Shown here: piece after piece, positions 18,001 to 27,000 of the stretch | Numbering within the stretch: position 1 is the first letter of the stretch | Layout: each line of letters begins with the position of its first letter | NCBI GenBank assembly: GCA_947471505.1 | Contig: CANIWM010000014.1 | Location: 26,282 to 90,281 of the forward strand | DNA from: Chthoniobacteraceae bacterium | Lineage (GTDB): Bacteria > Verrucomicrobiota > Verrucomicrobiia > Chthoniobacterales > Chthoniobacteraceae | DNA length: 64,000 nucleotides | Direction: 5' to 3' | Program-made: the position numbers and the translations under genes | Notes under the pieces: model-generated | The model's input: only the letters and a program-made list of their open reading frames with translations | Databases searched by the model: none | Told to the model about the DNA's origin: nothing

Positions 18001-21000
18001 GCCAGCAGCCGCTACTGGCGCGGTAACGTGAACAACAGTTGGAGCGCTTTCTCCGGGCTAAGCACGACCAACTGGGCGACGGATGCCGCGGGCACGGTCG
18101 GTTCTGCATCCACGCCCGGCGTCGGCGAGACGGTCTTCTTCAGCGCCAGCAACGCCACTGGGCCGACGTTTTCCACCACGCTGGACAACAACTTTACCAT
18201 CAATGACCTTCAGTTCACCGCCGCACCCACCGGCGTGTCCACCGTCACCATCGCCGCCGGCACGGCTATCTCCGGCAGCAACAGCAACACGCTGGCCATC
18301 GCCCCTTCCTCTTCCTCGGCGGGCATCACCCTTGCGCAGGGCTCCGGTGCGGTCACCATCTCCGCGCCTGTGGTGCTCGGCAGCAGCCAGACTTGGTCGG
18401 TTGACAGCTCCGCGCCGGGCTCGGGCACAGCCTCCAGCCTCACGGTCGGCGGCGCGATGAGCGGCAGTGCGGGTGCCGGAGTCACTTTCACGACCACGGC
18501 GGGAACCGCGCCGATCATCCTCTCTGCTGTCGGAAGCACCTACAGCGGCGACTCAACGGTGAGCGCCAGCACCATTGTCCAAGGCGGCGCGACCAATGCC
18601 TTCTCGCCCAACACCGGGTGGACGGTCAATGGCACGCTGAACACCGGTGCATTCAGTCAGGCCACAGGCTCCCTCGTGGGCGGCTCGGGCATCGTGCAAA
18701 ACGGCAGCGCCACCAATGCGACCCTTACCATCGGCAGCGATAACGTGGCCACCGCCACCTTCGGCGGCACCATTCAGAACGGCTCCACGGGCACACTCGG
18801 CATTACTAAGACGGGCACCGGCACGCAGATCCTCAGCGGCACGAACACCTACACCGGCACGACCACCGTCACCGCCGGCACGCTGCAAATTGCCAATTCC
18901 CTCGCGTATTCAGCGACCTCGGCGCTCGTGGTCAACGGCACAGGCATCTTCGACCTCTTCGGCAACAGCCTCACGGCAGCCAGTCTCGCCGGGGGAGCCG
19001 CCACCGGCACCATCACCAACAGCAGCACCGGCATCGGTGCCTCGACCGCGATGACTCCCGGCACGCCGTCGGGAGCGGGAATCTACGTGGACGCCCTCAC
19101 GGGCACCGCCGCAGGAAACCTTCCTACAGCGATTGTGACCGACGGCGGGACCCGCAAGACGCAAATCGTCATCAACAACGCCAATTCCGGCACGGTTTTC
19201 GCGGGACTGACGGCAGCGACTCTGAACACTTATTCGGGTGGCTTGGTTCTGGCCAACAACGCCACAGGCACGCGCCTCGTGATCAATGCCGCCATTACCG
19301 GCACGCCCTTCGGCACCGGGCCGATCATCATCGGCCAGAGCGCCACGGACAAGGCGGGCATTTACTTCAGCACCGCGGCAAACACCACGTTGGCGAACCC
19401 CATTGTGTTCAACACGGCACTGGGCACGGACCGGGTCGGAATCCGAACCGACGTGGCAGGAATCACCCTTTCGGGCGTCATCACAGCCAATCTGGCCCCC
19501 GCGACCTTCACGGCGAATACTGCGACCGCTGGTTCCTTTAATTTAACGAACCAAGTGACCGGCTCGAATGGACTCGTTCTGGACATCACTTCCCTCGCCG
19601 CCTCCGCCACATCCTTCAATGTCACGCTGAACAACGGCACGGCGAACCCCAACAACTATCAGGGCGACACAGTCATCAACCTCAACGCCGCCACCGGCAA
19701 GAGCGCCACCCTGAACCTCGGCGCCACCAACCAGATTCCGAACGGAACCGGCACGGGTACCGTCATCATCAATTCAAACGGAACCGGCATCGGCACACTC
19801 AACCTCGCGGGCTTTAGCGACACCATCAACGGCCTGAGTGGCAACGGCACCGTGGACGGAACCAGCGGCACGCCTACGCTCACCGTGGGTGATAACGATG
19901 CCACGGCGAACTTCTCCGGCATCATCAAGAACACGGCGGGCACCTTGGGAGTCACGAAAACGGGCACCGGCACGCAGACTTTGAGCGGGCCAAACACCTT
20001 CTCGGGGGCGGTCAATGTCAATGGCGGCACGCTGGCCTTCGACGCGGCCAATAATCTCGGCGACGCCACCGCCAGCAATACCATCGGCATCAACGGCGGC
20101 ACCCTGAGCTACACGGGCGCGGGGGCCCTGAGTCTGGTGGCCAATCAGGTGGTGACCCTCGGCACCAGCCACGGGACGATCAATACCTCGAATGGTGCCG
20201 GTGCGTTGACCCTCATCGGTGGCGTAACCGCTGCGAACAACAATCTGACCAAGACCGGCCTCGGCAGCTTGATCCTCGCAGCCACCAGCAACCTCGGCAC
20301 CGGTGCCGTGGCGGTGGACGCCGGGGCGCTGATCGTGAACAACTCACTGACCGCCTCGGCAACCACGGTGGCCAGTGCCGCCACGCTTGGTGGAATTGGC
20401 ACGCTGACCAGCGCCGTGACCATCAGTTCCGGCGCCATGCTCTCGCCAGCTACGGGCACGACCGCTGGCACGCTCATTATCGGCAGTCTTACGCTCAATG
20501 CGGGCTCGCTGTTGGCCTATGAATTTGGGGGTACCCCTCTCACTAATGATCTGGTGGCGGTGACCACTGCCAACGGTCTGACGCTGAATGGCGGCGCGCT
20601 CAGCCTCTATGCCGCGGGTGGTGTCACCCCACTGATCACCAACGGGACATACGACCTGTTCACTTACTCGACCGGATTTGGAGGCTCACTCGCCAATCTC
20701 ACGGTCTCCAACTCCCAGGGTGGCAAGACATACGCCATCAATGACACTGGCAGCGTCATCCAATTGCTGCTCGGCACCGCAACTTCTTCCGACTGGAGCG
20801 GCACCATTGACGGTCTTTGGACGAACGACGGCGTGGGGAACAATTGGAACGGCGGCGCGCAGCCGAACAGCCTCGGGGCAGTGGCGAACTTCGGAAACCT
20901 CGCGGCTACGCCCCAGACGGTCACGCTCAATGGCGGCAAGACCGTCGGCTCGATTCTCTTCGATAACGCAAACACCTTCACCATCGGCACCAATACCGAT

Positions 21001-24000
21001 GCCATCACCCTCGACAACGGCATCGCTGCGGGCGCGATCTCGGCCACGACGGGTAGTCACACCATCAATGCGCCGATCACCCTGAACGTCTCTGCAAACG
21101 TCGCGCCCGGCGCCGGGACCACGATCACCTTTGGTGGCATCATCTCCGGCACTAACAAGTCGCTCACCTTCTCAGGAGCGGGCACGAGCGTGTTGAACGC
21201 GGCGAACACCTACACCGGCGGAACGACGCTCAGCAACGGCACCCTGAAACTGGGCAATGATTCCGCCCTCGGCAGCGGCGCGCTGACGATTGGCGCAGGC
21301 ACCACCATCGACAACACCAAAGGCTCGCTGCTCACCATCGCCAATAACAACGCGCAGAACTGGAATGGCAGCTTCACCTTCACCGGCACGGAGAGCATGG
21401 ACCTCGGCAACGGAGCCGTGACCCTGGGCACCACCCCGACCATCACCACCAGCAATGCAGCGACGACGCTGACGGTCGGCGGTGTGATCGGTGACGGGGT
21501 TTTCTCCCTTGGTATCACCAAGGCGGGTAATGGCACCCTGGTGCTGAGCGGCATGAGTACCTACAACGGCGCGACCAGCATCACTGCGGGCACGCTCAGC
21601 CTCACCGGTTCACTCACCGGCGGCGGGGCGATCTCGACCAGCGGCACGGGCATCCTCTCGCAAAGCGCGGCTGGCGTGATCAGCGGGGCGACCACGGTGA
21701 CGCAGGGCAGCTCTGGCACGAGCGTGCTGGCGGGGAATAATCCCTACACCGGCGCGACCAGCATCACTGCGGGAACGCTCAGCCTCACCGGCTCACTCAC
21801 CGGCGGCGGTGCGATCAGCGTCTCTGGCGGCACGCTCAGTCTCACCGGTTCACTCACTGGCGGCGGGGCGATTTCGACCAGCGGCACGGGCATCCTCTCG
21901 CAGAGCGCGGCGGGCGTGATCAGTGGGGCTTCCACGGTGACGCAGGGCAGCTCTGGCACGAGCGTGCTGGCGGGGACTAACACCTACACCGGCTTGACGA
22001 CCATCAGCGGCGGTGTGCTCCGCATCACCAACGGTTCGGCGCTTGGCACCACCGCCAGCGGCACCACCCAGTCCGGCAGCAGCGCCCTTGAACTTGACGG
22101 CACGGGCGGTGCCATCACCGTGGGAGCGGAAGCACTCACGATCAACGGCGGCGGCATCACCAACTTCGGTGCGCTACGCAACATCGCCGGGGATAACACC
22201 TACGGTGGCACAGTCACGCTGGCCGCGCAGACACGCATCAACTCCGACAGCGGAACCCTCACCTTGAGCAACGCGACGGCTGTGACCGGGGCTACGCGGA
22301 ACCTCGTTGTTGGCGGTGCGGGTAACATCACAATCTCTGGTGCGATAGCGACCACCACCGGGTTCGTGTCGAAGGATGGCGCAGGGACGCTCACCCTGAG
22401 TGGCACCAACACCTACACCGGCAACACGACTATCAATGCAGGCACCTTGAACATCACCGGCTCGCTAACCGGCCTCGCCGCTTCGACCAATCTCGCCTAC
22501 GGCACCACCGCAGGCAACACCATCGTCAACATCAGCGGTAGCGGCAGCGTTAATAACTACAAAAATTTCACCGGGGCGAACGTTGCCGGCAGCATCGCGG
22601 TCATGAATCAGACCGGCGGCAGTGCGAGCACTCTGGGGACGGGTGGTAGTGACACTCAGTGGGTGGCCCAAAACGGCGGCTACGGCTACCTCAACATCAC
22701 CGGGGGCACGTTCAACACGGGCCGGTTCGACGGGGTTGGAGTCACTGGTGGCGGAACGGCCATCGTCTATGTCGGTGGTGCAGGTACGTTCAATAACAAC
22801 TCAAGCGATTGGTTGATCCTTGCCCGGAACAGCGGTATCGGGCAGCTCACCGTCGGGCCGGGCGGCAGTCTCGTACGCACTGCGGCCGTGACCGCCAACT
22901 TGGGAATCACGATGGACGCCTCCAACGCGCACGGAGCGCTGAACATTGCGGGCGGCACCGTGGACACCGGCGTCAGGCCCATCAACTTTGGCTTCGGATC
23001 CGCCGCATTTACCGGTACCCGGGGTTTTGTGAATTTGGCAGGCGGCACGTTGAGTGTTGGTTCGGCGATTCTTCAAACTAACACTAACGCGGGTGGTCAA
23101 TATTTTGAACATTTCAACTTCGGAGGCGGCACGTTGAAATCCAATGCGGCGATTACTTGGCTTCCGGCGACCAGCGCGGCAGGTCATAACATCACCGCGA
23201 CCATCTATGGTGCGGTCACGAACAACAACAACGCCAATACCGCGTTCAACACCCAAATCGGCACTACGTCGAATTTCGGCGGCGGCTTAACAGTCGATAC
23301 CAATGGATTTGCCACTACCATTGCCTACCCGCTGAGCGGTGCCACTGGTTTCGGCGTGACGCAAGGGGATATCGGCGATGTTTCCCTGTTGGCGGGTAAT
23401 TCCGGTTACATCGGCGCTCCGGCGGTCGTCTTTAGCGCTCCTTCATCCTCGACCGGTGTGCCGGCCTCCGGCTATGCGGTCATCGACACCATCACCGGTA
23501 AGGTCACTGGGATTATCATTACGAATCCGGGCACGTATGCCTCTGGCGAAGCGCCAACCATCACCTTGACTGGCGGCGGTGGATCGATCGCACCGATCAC
23601 GACTCCGGTCCTGGCGACAGCCAACACCTCCGGCGGCCTCACCAAGATCGGCGCGGACAGCCTGATCCTCTCCGGCACCAACACTTACACCGGTGCCACG
23701 ACCATCAGCGCCGGCACCCTGCAATTGGGTGCCGCCGGTACCACCGGCACGCTCTCCGCCAGCAGCGCCATCACGAACAACGGCACCTTTGCCATCAACC
23801 GGACCAACGCAGTGGCCCAGGGCACGGACTTCTCCGGCGCGGCGATCACCGGCACCGGTGGTCTGACGCAGGCCGGCACCGGCACCACCACGCTCACCGC
23901 TGCTAACACATTCAACGGTGCCACCCTCATCAGCGCGGGAACGCTGCAACTGGGCAATGGCACCACGGACGGTTCCATCTCCAACACCTCCTCCGTTACG

Positions 24001-27000
24001 AACAACGGAACGCTCACCTTTAACCGGGTCGGAAACTTCTCCGGCAGCTATCCAATCAGCGGAACCGGTGTGGTGAACAAGCTCGGTGCGGGCACCCAGA
24101 CCCTCTCCGGGGCACTGACTTACACCGGCGCCACCAATGTGACGGCGGGCGCGCTGACCTTCGATTCCAGTAGTTCGTTTATTACGAGTGTAGCAGCCGG
24201 CATTTTAACCGTGAATGGCTCCGGTGCCGTGATGAATATCGCCGGAACCTATAATGTTCCTAACGGAAATAATAATGCTTATTTTCAAGTCCAAGGCGGT
24301 GGCGTGCTGAATTTCAGCGGCAATGCGACCCTCACCAACGCTGCAACCGGTGCTGGCATCCGAATCGGTGAAGCAAGCGCCGGAACCATGAACATGACCG
24401 CTGGAACACTGACGGCCAACCTGAACTTCGGTTCCAACTTCGTCGTCGGCAGAACCGCAGGCGGCAATGGCACGCTCAATGTTTCCGGCGGCACTCTGAC
24501 GGTCAATAGCACGGGGACGGGCACTGGAGTCACGACCCTCCTCTTAGGGAACACCGTAGGGAACAGCGGCGTAGTCACGGTCAGCGGCACCGGCAACTTG
24601 GTGGTGACCAGCACGGCATCACTGCAGATGGGCCCGGGAACCTCGACGATCAACCTGAACACCGGCGGCACCTTCACGCTGGGCGGCGGGGCGACCGCGA
24701 GCGGCACCAGCACCATCAACTTCGATGGCGGCATCCTGAAGGCTGGCCTCTCCAGCACCACATTCCTTCCCCCCCCGCTCACGGCGGCCAACATCCTTGC
24801 TAATGGAGCCATCATCGACACCAATGGGAATGACGTTGGCATTGTCAATGTGCTGCTGCACGACTCCGGTCTTGGGGCGTCTCCCGACGGCGGCCTAACC
24901 AAGCAAGGCGCGGGCACCCTGACCCTCACCGCCGCCAGCACCTACACCGGAACCACCACTATCAGCGTGGGCACCCTGCAACTGGGCAACGGCACCACCG
25001 GCAATGACGGCACGATTGCCAACAGCCTCAGTATCGTCAACAACGCCAGCTTGGTTTACAACCGCTTCGGTAGCGCCAGCTACGGTGGTGTCATCAGCGG
25101 CACCGGCACCGTGACCAAGACCGGTGCGGGCACCCAGACCCTGACCGGCACGAACACCTACGGCGGCACCACCACGGTCAGCGCGGGCACGCTCACGCTT
25201 TCCGGCACGGGTGCCATCAATGGCAGCAGTGGCATCACCGTCAGCGGCAGCGGGGCCAAACTGCTCCAGACCAGCAGCGTGGCCATCACGCCTACGGTGA
25301 CGCTCACGCAGGGCACCCTCACCGGCAGCGGCACGGTCAACACCGTGAACGTCGGCGACGCCACCGGCGGCATTATCTCCAACAACAACGGCGTCGAGGG
25401 CGCGGCACTGACCATCGGTGCCCTGACCTTTAACGGTGCCGCCACGGTGAACACCTTCAGCGGCAGCACCTCCGCCGCCATCGTCACGACCAGCTTGGCT
25501 ACCAACGCTGCCGGGACGGTGACCATCAATCCCACGGCAACGAACTGGATCAACGGCTTGACCTACACGCTCATCAGCTACGGTGGCGGCAGCATCGGCG
25601 GCGCGGGCTTCGGCCAGTTTGTCCTCGGACCGGTCACTGGTCTCTCGGGGCGTCAGGTTGCCTCCAGTCTGACCAATACTGGCAACGCGGCCCTCACCAT
25701 CGACATCACCGGCGACACGCCATATTGGGTGGGTGACGGGGACGGCAAATGGAATCTGGCCTCCACCAACAACTGGAAGCTGCTGTCCAACAACAGCGTC
25801 ACAACTTTCTTGGTGGATGACGATACGCTGTTCAATGACAACGCCAGCGGAGCGGGCCCGATCACCGTGGACATTGATACGGCCAACGTGGCTCCGAACT
25901 CCACCACCTTCGACAACAGCACCAAGGACTACGTCCTAAATGGCGCGTTTGGCATCTCCACCGGCCCTCTGACCAAGACTGGCACGGGCACCGTGACGAT
26001 CAACACTGCGAACACCTACACGGGGGCAACCACGATATCGAACGGCACTGTGAGTCTGGCCGGCAGCTTGGGCTCCACGGCGATCAGCGTCGGGGCGAGC
26101 GGAACGCTCACGGAAACCTCGACGGGTGTGATCGGCGGCAGCGCCAGCCTGACGACGAGTGGCAGCGTGACTCTGGGCGGAAACAACACCTACACCGGTG
26201 CCACGCTCATCAACGCCGGCACGTTGCGGGTCGGCACCGGCAGCACCACGGGGTCCATTGCTAACACCTCGGGTGTCACCAACAACGCCGCGCTGATTTA
26301 CAACCGGAGCGACGCGCTGACCGCTGGCTATGTCATCAGCGGCACCGGCACCCTAGAGAAACAGGGAGCGGGCACCCTGACCCTGACCAACAGCAACACC
26401 TACACGGGCGCGACTACGATCACTGCGGGCACGTTGCAGATCGGCAACGGCGGCACCACAGGGTCCATTGCCGGCACCTCGGGTGTGACCAACAACGGCG
26501 CGCTGATTTACAACCGCAGCAATGCGCTGGCCGCAGCCTACGTCATCGGCGGCACGGGCACCTTGGAGAAACTGGGAGCGGGAACCCTGACGCTGACCAA
26601 GACCAACACCTACAGCGGCACGACCACGATCTCCGCAGGCACCCTGCAGCTCGGCGACGGCACCACCGGCAACGACGGCACGATTGACAACAGCCCGAGC
26701 ATCGTGAACAACGCGGCGCTGGCCTACAACCTCTTCGGCACCGCCAGCTATAGCGGTTCGATCGGCGGCACCGGATCGGTGACCAAGCTCGGCGCAGGCA
26801 CCCAGACCCTCTCCGGACCAAACTCCTACGTCGGCGGCACCATCGTCAATGCGGGCACCCTCCTCATTAGCGGCAGCGGCACGCTGGGCACGGGCTCGGC
26901 CCTGACGCTGGGCGGCGGCCATCTGGACCTTGGCACCACAAGCCAGACGGTGGGCGCGGTCTCCGTCACCACGGCTGCGGCCAGCGGCGACACCATCGGC